Assembly (NCBI GenBank): GCA_023395695.1
Contig: JAEWYJ010000192.1
Coordinates: 1-5,797, forward strand
Reading direction: 5' to 3'
DNA length: 5,797 nt
Origin: Bacillota bacterium
GTDB lineage: Bacteria; Bacillota; Clostridia; Oscillospirales; Ruminococcaceae
A program made the translations under genes and the position numbers. The stretch's first letter is position 1. The number at the start of each line of letters is the position of its first letter. Of this stretch, positions 1 to 5,221 are shown in pieces. The notes beneath the pieces are model-generated. The model had not been told where the DNA came from. It searched no databases and worked only from the letters and a program-made list of their open reading frames with translations.

Positions 1-1
1 T

Positions 2-370
2 CCCTATACCGCGCTGCTGGAGCAGCAGGCGCAGGCCGAGGTGCTCAGAAAGGCCGACCTGGCCCTCCAGCACGACGACCATGCGCATTACCGCATTTTT
101 TGTTATTATACCAACGCGCCCGACCGCAATTTTGAGCTTTTTCAGCTTGAGATGGATCCGGGTCACAGCCATGAGTCAATCGGCCACCCGGAAAAGTCGC
201 AGGAGTTCATTATGGTCTTTGCCGGCTGTCTCAAATTGACGGCAAACGGCCGAACCCATATCCTGCGGCAGGACGACGCCATTGGCTTTATAGCCTCGAA
301 CCGGCATACTTATACCGCCTGCGGCAGCGAAATGCTCCGGGCCGCCATCATTAATTTTTATCCCGCTTAA
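2..370 (+). CDS. XRE-family transcriptional regulator, C-terminal cupin domain (5' partial)
   Basis: The reading frame is open to the left edge of the window, so the start and the expected N-terminal helix-turn-helix lie outside. The first visible residues (PYTALLEQQ) resemble the end of an XRE-type HTH domain (usually '...VPYTxLLE'), followed by a linker and a small beta-barrel cupin domain. Cupin motif 1 is seen as PGHSHESIGHPEKSQEF followed by VFAG, with His residues and the Glu in the usual order. Motif 2 is seen as DDAIGF with a following His (ASNRH). The protein ends INFYPA, as such regulators often do. Members of this family bind DNA with the HTH and sense a small molecule with the cupin; the ligand and target cannot be told from this fragment. 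A GTG at 41 could be read as a start, but the frame continues upstream with family-like sequence and no ribosome binding site precedes that GTG, so I treat the gene as truncated by the window, not as a short gene. Confidence 0.85.
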   Translation, partial: PYTALLEQQAQAEVLRKADLALQHDDHAHYRIFCYYTNAPDRNFELFQLEMDPGHSHESIGHPEKSQEFIMVFAGCLKLTANGRTHILRQDDAIGFIASNRHTYTACGSEMLRAAIINFYPA

Positions 371-381
371 AGCGGACTATC

Positions 382-423
382 AAAAAGCCGTCGCCGGGCA
401 TCACATCCCGGAAACGGCTTTTT
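382..423 (+). terminator. Rho-independent terminator of the XRE-cupin gene, possibly bidirectional
   Basis: Twelve bases after the stop codon, AAAAAGCCGT (382-391) pairs perfectly with ACGGCTTTTT (414-423). An inner CCGGG/CCCGG stem (394-398 with 407-411) is separated from the outer stem by a small 2x2 internal loop; the apical loop is 8 nt. The right arm ends in five T. Because the left arm begins with five A, the same element gives a T-tract on the minus strand and could also stop leftward transcription from the HD-hydrolase operon, which otherwise shows no clear terminator. Confidence 0.9.
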
Positions 424-593
424 GGTGCGATTAATATAGCAATCGGCTTGTTCCTGTGGCTTGCTTCTGCGTTGCTGCATGGCGCTGCTAAACGCGCGCT
501 CATCCGCCTTTGTCATCCGCATTTCGGCGTAAAAGCCTTGCAAAGGCCCGCCTGTTTTTAACAGTGTCCGACGGTGCTTTGCAATTTATCAGG
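424..593. other. Spacer without convincing gene; possible dispersed repeat
   Basis: This stretch lies between the terminator of the XRE-cupin gene and the stop codon of the leftward 57-residue gene. Minus-strand frames stay open across part of it (start near 522, running through the terminator to 367), but there is no ribosome binding site and the frame crosses a strong hairpin and enters the end of the XRE gene, so I do not call a protein. The part from about 431 to 500 is GC-rich with recurring GCT/GCTTG words (cggcttgtt, tggcttgct, ggcgctgct) and reads like an intergenic repeat. That is an impression and cannot be tested with one copy. No clear terminator for the leftward operon is seen before 423. 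Confidence 0.35.
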
Positions 594-767
594 TTACAAA
601 TGCGGTTGGGTCGGAGAAATATCCCCCGCCTTCTTCTTACCGCTTTTGGCCTTGCCCTGCAGCTCCGGTACCGGCGCTACTTCGTTTTTGGAGAAATGCT
701 GTTTCTTATTGCTTTCGGTTCCGTGCGGTTCCTTGGGGTCCGGTCTTTTCATACCTGCCTTAGCCAT
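594..767 (-). CDS. Small uncharacterized Lys/Pro-rich protein (57 aa)
   Basis: This short gene begins MAKAGMKRPDPKEPHG and ends SPTQPHL before a TAA stop. I support it as real because an AAAGGAG ribosome binding site sits 9 nt upstream of the ATG, the composition is biased and sensible for a small soluble protein (many Lys, Pro and Gly, no Cys, no Trp, no hydrophobic segment), and it is placed directly behind the HD-hydrolase gene. It starts before that gene's stop codon, overlapping it by 19 bp in another frame, which suggests one message and coupled translation. The sequence (PDPKEPHGTESNKK, then KNEVAPVPELQGKAKSGKKK) looks disordered and basic. It reminds me of small conserved hypothetical proteins of Clostridia, but that is from memory and no function is known to me. 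Plus-strand frames through here are antisense to this gene and the HD gene. Confidence 0.78.
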   Translation of the reverse strand: MAKAGMKRPDPKEPHGTESNKKQHFSKNEVAPVPELQGKAKSGKKKAGDISPTQPHL

Positions 768-1378
768 TCAAAGTCGCTCCTTTCATTGCATTTTTCTAAA
801 AAAACGCCGATGGATACTGCCTCGGCCCGGCAGTTGGCGCCGCTGCGCCCCAGACGGTCGCAATAGCTTAACAGGGCCACCTCAATAACGCCGGTTTGCG
901 CCCGCATGCCGGCAATGTCCTGAAAAGGCAGCCCTTTTACCACATACAGCGGCTGCATGTGGTAGCGTACCAGCGCTGCGACGTCCTCTGTAAAATCCGG
1001 CTCATTGGTTACCTGCCCCAGCAGTAGGCGGGTCAGCTTGGCCCCGGCCCTGTCGTGGTGGTAAGCCGTTATGCGGCCCCGGTGTTTTCTTGTTGTGTCC
1101 GGCTTGCCAATATCATGCAACAGCGCCGCCCACATAAATACGCGCGGATTCGCACTAAAGGTTTTGTGCGCCGCAGCCCGGTCCACCACCAGCAGCGTGT
1201 GGTTCCAGACGTTTCCTTCCGGATGATGCACCGGCGACTGCGGTGTTGTCATCTGGCGGGCCAGCACTGAAAACGGCGACGGCCCGGCCTGCCGGATAAC
1301 CGCGTCTATTTGGGCTGCGGGCGCGTCGTCGTCTGCCAATAGCCGATCAAGCGCATTAAAAATTTTAAAATGCTCCAT
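749..1378 (-). CDS. HD-domain phosphohydrolase (stand-alone, CCA-enzyme-like HD domain)
   Basis: This is a 209-residue soluble protein of the HD metal-dependent phosphohydrolase superfamily. The metal-binding pattern is complete: H60 in HPEGNVWNHTL, the H88-D89 doublet in ALLHDIGKP, H107/H108 in TAYHHDRAG, and D174 in CDRLGR. The spacing and wording (HPEGNVWNH, LLHDIGKPDTT, ending with a D-x-x-GR helix) match the HD domain found at the C-terminus of many bacterial CCA-adding enzymes, but there is no nucleotidyltransferase domain here; the protein begins only about 50 residues before the HD core. Such domains hydrolyse phosphomonoesters or cyclic nucleotides such as 2',3'-cAMP; the true substrate here is unknown. 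The ATG is supported by an AGAGGGTGAT ribosome binding site. It is the first gene of a leftward operon with the 57-residue gene, and is transcribed away from the chemoreceptor. Family assignment is sure; role is not. Confidence 0.9.
   Translation of the reverse strand: MEHFKIFNALDRLLADDDAPAAQIDAVIRQAGPSPFSVLARQMTTPQSPVHHPEGNVWNHTLLVVDRAAAHKTFSANPRVFMWAALLHDIGKPDTTRKHRGRITAYHHDRAGAKLTRLLLGQVTNEPDFTEDVAALVRYHMQPLYVVKGLPFQDIAGMRAQTGVIEVALLSYCDRLGRSGANCRAEAVSIGVFLEKCNERSDFEWLRQV
777..783 (-). promoter_or_regulatory. Ribosome binding site of the small gene
   Basis: On the minus strand AAAGGAG lies 9 nt before the ATG at 767-765. It sits inside the 3' end of the HD-hydrolase coding region. It is the main reason for accepting the 57-residue reading frame and its start. 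Confidence 0.75.
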
Positions 1379-1383
1379 AGCAC

Positions 1384-1393
1384 ATCACCCTCT
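1384..1393 (-). promoter_or_regulatory. Ribosome binding site of the HD hydrolase
   Basis: The minus strand reads AGAGGGTGAT, a near match to the 16S rRNA complement AGGAGGTGAT, 5 nt before the ATG at 1378-1376. It fixes this start. Confidence 0.7.
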
Positions 1394-1429
1394 GCTTAGT
1401 TATCTGCAAATTCAAAGAATTTATCATAA

Positions 1430-1451
1430 AACGCCGCTATTTGGCGGTGTT
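1430..1451. promoter_or_regulatory. Small hairpin in the HD-hydrolase leader region
   Basis: AACGCCGC and GCGGTGTT can pair around a 6-nt loop (TATTTG), perfectly on the plus-strand RNA with one G-U pair, and with one A-C mismatch on the minus-strand RNA. On the minus strand it is followed by TTTT and lies about 50 nt before the HD start, so it could be a weak attenuator or chance structure. Evidence is only the dyad. Confidence 0.25.
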
Positions 1452-1538
1452 ATATTTATGCAAGTGCAGAATACAGTTCTTACAATTTGTATCGCTTATT
1501 AAGGTCACATTTTAGTATGAAATGAAAATAAATCCTAT

Positions 1539-1566
1539 TTTACATAGAATTGATTGCTAATATTAT
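1539..1566 (+). promoter_or_regulatory. Probable sigma-A-type promoter of the chemoreceptor gene
   Basis: TTTACA (1539-1544) and TATTAT (1561-1566) each match the consensus at five of six positions and are 16 bp apart. A start near 1573 would leave an untranslated leader of about 150 nt containing the hairpin at 1653-1682. The region is AT-rich, so chance matches are possible. Confidence 0.45.
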
Positions 1567-1652
1567 ATAGAAATGCTAGACTATATCTGTACTAAAAATA
1601 TAGAAAAGACAATTTTGTGTCATATTGTTATAAAATCAGACGATTTTGATAT

Positions 1653-1682
1653 CCGACCTGCCCATAGCTTTATGGCGGTCGG
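1653..1682 (+). promoter_or_regulatory. Leader hairpin upstream of the chemoreceptor gene
   Basis: CCGACC (1653-1658) pairs with GGTCGG (1677-1682), and inside it CCATA pairs with TATGG around a GCTT loop, with a small asymmetric bulge between the two stems. It ends 22 nt before the ribosome binding site and stands out as a GC-rich structure in an AT-rich spacer. It is not followed by a T-tract, so it is not an ordinary terminator. It could affect message stability or translation. It does not match a riboswitch class that I recognise; in particular the conserved c-di-GMP-I riboswitch core is not seen. Confidence 0.4.
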
Positions 1683-1704
1683 CTTCTCTTCGCATAAAAA
1701 TTTT

Positions 1705-1712
1705 AAAAGGGG
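1705..1712 (+). promoter_or_regulatory. Ribosome binding site of the chemoreceptor
   Basis: AAAAGGGG precedes the ATG at 1721 by 8 nt. The ATG at 1714 is closer to the G-run and in a different frame that soon stops, so 1721 is the start. Confidence 0.6.
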
Positions 1713-1720
1713 CATGACAA

Positions 1721-3517
1721 ATGGCAAAAGCAAAAAAACGGCAGCAGAAAATTCGGACGAAACTGGTTAGTTTCTTCGGCGCATTGATTCTGGTTACAGT
1801 GCTGTTGGAATGCATTGTATCCTTTTACGAGCTGACAACGGTGCACAACGCCGCTATTGCAGCGGAAGGGCAAAAGTTTGACAGCATCATACAAACCAGC
1901 ACGCAAAATTTGATAAGCGTTCTGACCGTCAACCATCAGCGTTATCTCGACGGCGAAATTACGCAGGTGCAGGCCATGGCCGCCGCCGAAAAAATAGTAC
2001 GGGACACCCGCTATGGCAGCGATGACAGCGGCTATTTTTGGGCCGACCTTGCGGACGGCACCTGCGCCATCCATATGAACCCCGAATACGAGGGCCAGAA
2101 GCGGTTCGATAATCAGGATCTTGCCGGCAACTATTATATACGCAACGTCATTAGCGCCGGCGACCAGCCTGGCGGCGCCTTTACCGACTTTTATTTTACC
2201 AAGCCCGGGCAGGAAGGCTCGTTCAGAAAGCGCGCTTTCACCGCGAAATTTGAGCCCTATGGCTGGTATATCAGCACCGGCAACTACTATGACGACATTG
2301 AGCAGACCATTGGTGCGTACCAAACCGCCAAGCAGTTCTCAGTGGGCCGCATTATTGTCAGTGGTCTGGTGATGTGCGCGCTGGGCGTTCTCGGCGTCGT
2401 TTGGGCCGCCAATAAAATGGTGCGGCATCTCAATAATATTACGCAGCGGCTGTCGCTGCTCAGCGAGGGAGATCTGCACACCCCCGTGCCGGAGATTAAC
2501 TCCGGAGATGAATTTGAGACGCTGTCGCTGGCGACCAGACAGACGGTAGATAATTTAAGCGGTATTATCCAGGATATTGACCAAACTATGAAAGATTTTT
2601 CCAACGGCGGCTTTGTGCTGAACACCAGCACCCGCTACGCGGGAGATTTGGCGGGCATCAGCGACTCGGTGGAAAAATTTTCGCTGAGTATCTCGCGGAT
2701 TTTATCCCAGATCAACGCCGCCTCCGAAGAGGTTGCGCGCGGTTCGGTACAGGTGGCGGACGGTTCTCAGGCGCTGGCGCAGGGCGCCACCGAGCAGGCC
2801 GCTTCAATTCATGAGCTGTCCGACTTTGTTCGCGATATAACGGCCAATATTCAACAGACCGCCAAGGATGCCGAGCAGGCCAAGCGCATCGCCACCGATT
2901 CGAGCGCCGCTTCGGCTCAGGGGCAGCAGCAGATGCAAAAGATGGTCGAAGCGATGAAGAAGATTGGCGACGCCTCGAATGAAATCGGTAAAATTATCAA
3001 GAATATCGACGATATTGCATTCCAGACCAATATTCTCGCGCTGAACGCGGCGGTAGAGGCCGCCCGTGCCGGAGAGGCGGGCAAGGGCTTTGCTGTGGTT
3101 GCTGATGAGGTGCGCAGTCTGGCGGGCAAATCGGCCGAAAGCGCCAAGAGCACCTCGGCGCTGATTGCCAACTCAATGGAGGCCATCCAGAACGGCTCCA
3201 AAATTGTTTCCGAGACGGCCAAGGCGCTGAACAATATTATTGAGGGTGCTGAAAAATCTTCCGAGGTCATTCAGCATATCGCGGATGCGTCCATTGAGCA
3301 GGAAGAGTCTATTGGTCAGGTCAGCGTCAGCCTGTCGCAGGTGTCGGATGTTATTCAGATGAACAGTGCGACCGCGGAGGAAAGCGCTGCCGTCAGCGAA
3401 GAAATGTCGAGTCAGGCCCAGATGCTTAAGGAGCTGATCGGCCAGCTCAAGTTTGAGGATACCGTCATGGCGGTAGAGCACCTGAGCAGCGACGAAGATT
3501 TCTCTGAAAAATATTAA
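1721..3517 (+). CDS. Methyl-accepting chemotaxis protein with sCache_2-type sensor domain
   Basis: This is a complete 598-residue transmembrane chemoreceptor. A basic N-terminus ([12 protein letters not shown]) is followed by transmembrane segment 1 (about residues 14-37), an extracytoplasmic sensor (about 40-205), transmembrane segment 2 (about 207-229), a HAMP linker (about 230-285) and a long cytoplasmic coiled-coil signalling domain. The sensor has single-Cache type 2 hallmarks: [13 protein letters not shown]118, the D-x-x-GNYY stretch and the late [15 protein letters not shown] motif; such domains often bind small organic acids, but the ligand here is unknown. A second HAMP-like segment follows at about 288-325 (FSNGGF...YAGDLAGI). 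The conserved hairpin tip that contacts CheA and CheW is at about 428-470 ([20 protein letters not shown], then [13 protein letters not shown]). Candidate methylation regions rich in Glu/Gln/Ala lie near 334-366 and 549-566. The C-terminus (EDFSEKY) lacks an NWETF-like tether for CheR/CheB. The gene is monocistronic between its own promoter region and a strong terminator. Confidence 0.95.
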   Translation: MAKAKKRQQKIRTKLVSFFGALILVTVLLECIVSFYELTTVHNAAIAAEGQKFDSIIQTSTQNLISVLTVNHQRYLDGEITQVQAMAAAEKIVRDTRYGSDDSGYFWADLADGTCAIHMNPEYEGQKRFDNQDLAGNYYIRNVISAGDQPGGAFTDFYFTKPGQEGSFRKRAFTAKFEPYGWYISTGNYYDDIEQTIGAYQTAKQFSVGRIIVSGLVMCALGVLGVVWAANKMVRHLNNITQRLSLLSEGDLHTPVPEINSGDEFETLSLATRQTVDNLSGIIQDIDQTMKDFSNGGFVLNTSTRYAGDLAGISDSVEKFSLSISRILSQINAASEEVARGSVQVADGSQALAQGATEQAASIHELSDFVRDITANIQQTAKDAEQAKRIATDSSAASAQGQQQMQKMVEAMKKIGDASNEIGKIIKNIDDIAFQTNILALNAAVEAARAGEAGKGFAVVADEVRSLAGKSAESAKSTSALIANSMEAIQNGSKIVSETAKALNNIIEGAEKSSEVIQHIADASIEQEESIGQVSVSLSQVSDVIQMNSATAEESAAVSEEMSSQAQMLKELIGQLKFEDTVMAVEHLSSDEDFSEKY

Positions 3518-3525
3518 AGCGTTAC

Positions 3526-3558
3526 AAAAAATCGCCGGCTGCCAGCCGGCGATTTTTT
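3526..3558. terminator. Bidirectional Rho-independent terminator
   Basis: AAAAAATCGCCGGCT (3526-3540) is a perfect 15-base inverted repeat of AGCCGGCGATTTTTT (3544-3558) around a GCC loop. It starts 8 nt after the chemoreceptor stop codon. Because the arms carry six A and six T, either strand gives a GC stem followed by a U-tract, so it should end the rightward receptor transcript and also the leftward hydrolase transcript, whose stop codon is about 80 nt away. Confidence 0.93.
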
Positions 3559-3637
3559 AATAGCTGTTGCAATACCGCGCGGCCTGTTCACGGCGCTCCG
3601 GCGGTTGTACCTCTTTTCGGGAAGGAATAAAAGCGCT

Positions 3638-4534
3638 TTACTGCGGCTCTGCAAGGCCGGTGCCGGCCCACAGCAGACGGTTGTCTGAAAACACCGCCTT
3701 TAAGAGGCCCTTGTCATGCAGGTACGAGAGGTAAGAGCGCACGGTGCTGCCAACTAACACATGCTGGTTAAAATCCATCGTCAGGTCGTAGGTGTCGAAC
3801 ACGGCCTTTAAAATATCTTCAAAGCTGGCGGGCATCTGACAGATTTGCAGCAGCAGCCCCGAAACTTCGTGTACCATGCGGCGATTGAGCGCAACCAGCG
3901 GCCTAATGTCGGCGACGACGTCGGCGTGGGCGGGAATAAACAGCTTGCCGTAGAGGGTCTCAAGCCTGTCCAGCGTCTGCAAAAAAGCCGCCACATCGTA
4001 AATAAAAGAGAGGTGATATTTGCGTATCACCGTTTCGCCGAAAACGCAGTCGGCTAAAAAATAAACATCGTCCGGTGTTTTAATGCCGATCATATCAAAA
4101 AAATGCCCGCCCAGACGTAAAGCTTCCAACCCCTCCGGTAAAAAATCCGCCGCGTCGTCGGTGGGAGTGCTGGGGGCGGCCATCAGGAATTTGTTGCGAA
4201 GCGTTTTGCAGGGGTAGCCGCCATATAAAAACGACGGTTCAAGCAGCGGATATTTAATGAAGGCATTTTCCAGGCCGGCGCCTATAATTTTGCAGCCGGT
4301 CTTTTGCTGTAAAAACGCGTTGCCGCCGATGTGGTCGGCGTTGGAATGGGTGTTGATAATGCCGGCCAGCCGCCAACCGCTGCCTTCAATGTGCCGCAAC
4401 GCCTTTTTGCCGGCTTCCTTATCGTTGCCGCTGTCGATAAGATAGGCGGCGCTGTCTCCGGCCAGATAAAGCCCCATTTTGGCGGGGCAGTCGATGTAAT
4501 AGGTTCTTTCTCCCGCTTGAATCAGCTCATACAT
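3638..4534 (-). CDS. Metallo-beta-lactamase-fold hydrolase with variant HxNxDH motif
   Basis: This 298-residue cytoplasmic protein has the metallo-beta-lactamase fold. Visible pieces in order are the early strand with LIDSGND (32-38), the metal motif THSNADHIGGN (62-72; H63, N65, D67, H68), a later His in LRLGGHFFDMIG (H144), the LADCVFGE segment (D162) and the final PAHAD (H203). The usual first motif is HxHxDH; here the second His is Asn. The other expected ligands are present, so a metal enzyme with altered geometry is more likely than a dead one. The last 75 or so residues (ASFEDILKAVFDTYDL, then a helical segment with HDKGLLKAVF) look like the winged-helix-like tail of LACTB2-type hydrolases. 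The substrate is unknown: thioesters, phosphodiesters or other esters are all seen in this superfamily. There is no signal peptide, so it is not a secreted beta-lactamase. The start is fixed by a perfect AGGAGG 8 nt upstream, and a good promoter lies behind it. Confidence 0.9.
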   Translation of the reverse strand: MYELIQAGERTYYIDCPAKMGLYLAGDSAAYLIDSGNDKEAGKKALRHIEGSGWRLAGIINTHSNADHIGGNAFLQQKTGCKIIGAGLENAFIKYPLLEPSFLYGGYPCKTLRNKFLMAAPSTPTDDAADFLPEGLEALRLGGHFFDMIGIKTPDDVYFLADCVFGETVIRKYHLSFIYDVAAFLQTLDRLETLYGKLFIPAHADVVADIRPLVALNRRMVHEVSGLLLQICQMPASFEDILKAVFDTYDLTMDFNQHVLVGSTVRSYLSYLHDKGLLKAVFSDNRLLWAGTGLAEPQ

Positions 4535-4542
4535 TGAATCGT

Positions 4543-4548
4543 CCTCCT
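4543..4548 (-). promoter_or_regulatory. Ribosome binding site of the MBL-fold hydrolase
   Basis: A perfect AGGAGG on the minus strand lies 8 nt before the ATG at 4534-4532. Confidence 0.8.
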
Positions 4549-4609
4549 GTCGCTGGCCCGGCCTAAAGGCGCTGATGCTGGCTGCTTTTAACAGCTTTTT
4601 GACAAATAT

Positions 4610-4638
4610 ATTGTAATTTGTGCGCTTGGCAAAGTCAA
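4610..4638 (-). promoter_or_regulatory. Sigma-A-type promoter of the MBL-fold hydrolase
   Basis: On the minus strand TTGACT (4638-4633) and TACAAT (4615-4610) each match consensus at five of six positions with an ideal 17-bp spacer. Transcription would start near 4603, giving a leader of about 70 nt before the ATG. Confidence 0.65.
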
Positions 4639-4731
4639 GCAGGGCGGTGCGCGGCGGCTTTAAAATATTGATAGAGCAGGTCGAAATATACCGGCAACCG
4701 GTGTTTTTTAGAATTTATTAGCAAACAGGAA

Positions 4732-4760
4732 TTTACATCGCCCGTCAATGTTGCTAAAAT
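4732..4760 (+). promoter_or_regulatory. Sigma-A-type promoter of the hemerythrin-cheX operon
   Basis: TTTACA (4732-4737) and TAAAAT (4755-4760) each match consensus at five of six positions with an ideal 17-bp spacer. Transcription would start near 4767, about 26 nt before the hemerythrin ATG. It faces away from the hydrolase promoter, the two -35 boxes being about 94 bp apart, which leaves room for a shared regulator site that I could not identify. Confidence 0.65.
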
Positions 4761-4778
4761 AGAGTTAAATCGACTGTG

Positions 4779-4784
4779 AAAGGA
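4779..4784 (+). promoter_or_regulatory. Ribosome binding site that decides the hemerythrin start
   Basis: AAAGGA lies 8 nt before the ATG at 4793. The in-frame ATG at 4784 overlaps this motif and would have no spacing, so the later ATG is preferred. Confidence 0.7.
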
Positions 4785-4792
4785 TGGGTGTC

Positions 4793-5221
4793 ATGCTTTG
4801 GAGAGATAAATATGCATTGGGTGTTCCGATAGTGGATGAACAGCACCGGGAGCTGTTCCAGCGCGTCGAAGCCTTTGTAACCACCCTGCGATCCGCCGCC
4901 GCATGGGAGGAAAAGGTGCTGCGCGTTAACGAAACGCTGGAGTTTATGAAAGCTTACGTTGTAGAGCATTTTCGTGATGAGGAGGCGTATCAGCAGCGTA
5001 TCGGTTATCCCTGTTTTCAGGCGCATAAAAAGATACACGACGACATGGTCGCCTATGTGTTGGAGGTATCGGCAGCATATGCGCACGCCGGCTACGATGA
5101 GCAGCTGATGCAGCAGTTTGCCGGAAAGCTTTTGGCCTGGCTGATTAACCATGTGGCGGCTGAGGATCAGCGTATTGCCGATTATGCGGCTGCAAAGGAG
5201 GTATCTCATGATGCCGTCTAA
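4793..5221 (+). CDS. Bacteriohemerythrin (diiron oxygen-binding protein)
   Basis: This 142-residue single-domain hemerythrin forms a four-helix bundle holding a non-heme diiron centre that reversibly binds O2. All expected iron ligands are visible: H18 (DEQHRELF), H59 and E63 (EHFRDEE), H78 and H82 (HKKIH), H120 and D125 (HVAAED). The N-terminus MLWRDKYALGVPIVDEQH is typical of bacteriohemerythrins and supports the ATG at 4793 over the in-frame one three codons upstream. There is no signal peptide or membrane segment, so it acts in the cytoplasm. Relatives store or deliver oxygen, scavenge it in anaerobes, or act as oxygen-sensing domains, sometimes fused to chemoreceptors. It is the first gene of an operon; the next gene starts within its last codons, so the two proteins are probably made in coupled fashion. 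Family assignment is very sure; a role in aerotaxis is inference from context. Confidence 0.95.
   Translation: MLWRDKYALGVPIVDEQHRELFQRVEAFVTTLRSAAAWEEKVLRVNETLEFMKAYVVEHFRDEEAYQQRIGYPCFQAHKKIHDDMVAYVLEVSAAYAHAGYDEQLMQQFAGKLLAWLINHVAAEDQRIADYAAAKEVSHDAV
5196..5201 (+). promoter_or_regulatory. Ribosome binding site of cheX, inside the hemerythrin gene
   Basis: AGGAGG, within AAAGGAGGT, lies 6 nt before the ATG at 5208 and 9 nt before the ATG at 5211. The second spacing is nearer the optimum, so translation may begin at either of the two adjacent Met codons. Confidence 0.8.

Larger units (their letters stand above)
1379..1720. other. AT-rich divergent intergenic region
   Basis: This 342-bp gap separates the leftward HD-hydrolase operon from the rightward chemoreceptor gene and is clearly more AT-rich than the coding regions. 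It holds the HD ribosome binding site, a weak hairpin at 1430-1451, a probable rightward promoter at 1539-1566, a hairpin at 1653-1682 and the receptor ribosome binding site. A rightward frame from 1573 lacks a ribosome binding site and runs out of frame into the receptor gene, so it is not called. I found no convincing leftward promoter for the HD gene, nor a SigD-type (TAAA...CCGATAT) motility promoter with correct spacing. Confidence 0.7.

Noticed and set aside
367..522. Minus-strand reading frame of 51 residues in the spacer after the XRE-cupin gene
   Set aside because: There is no ribosome binding site, and it runs through the strong terminator hairpin and into the end of the XRE-cupin gene on the other strand.
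510..888. Plus-strand open frames of 100 or more residues
   Set aside because: They lie antisense to the 57-residue gene and to the end of the HD hydrolase, lack ribosome binding sites and show no family-like sequence.
1630..1660. TAAA followed by CCGACCT, considered as a SigD motility promoter
   Set aside because: The spacing is about 18 bp instead of about 15, and the -10 part matches poorly.
1358..1708. The 13-mer AAAAATTTTAAAA occurs at 1358-1370 and 1696-1708
   Set aside because: Low-complexity A/T words recur by chance; the first copy encodes part of the HD protein, and nothing else around the copies matches.
1573..1770. Plus-strand 65-residue frame upstream of the chemoreceptor
   Set aside because: It has no ribosome binding site at its start, has AT-driven composition, and overlaps the receptor start out of frame.
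1703..2323. Long minus-strand frame opposite the chemoreceptor (also others at 2287-2631, 2917-3270 and 3173-3481)
   Set aside because: These are antisense shadows of a well-supported receptor gene, without ribosome binding sites or recognisable domains.
4690..4709. ACCGG-CAA-CCGGT followed by GTTTTTT, resembling a small terminator on the plus strand
   Set aside because: The stem is only 5 bp, the loop is 3 nt, and no plus-strand gene lies upstream to be terminated. It is kept only as a possible operator dyad in the findings.
4784..4792. Earlier ATG as the hemerythrin start
   Set aside because: It overlaps the AAAGGA ribosome binding site, and family members typically begin at the MLW... 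Met.
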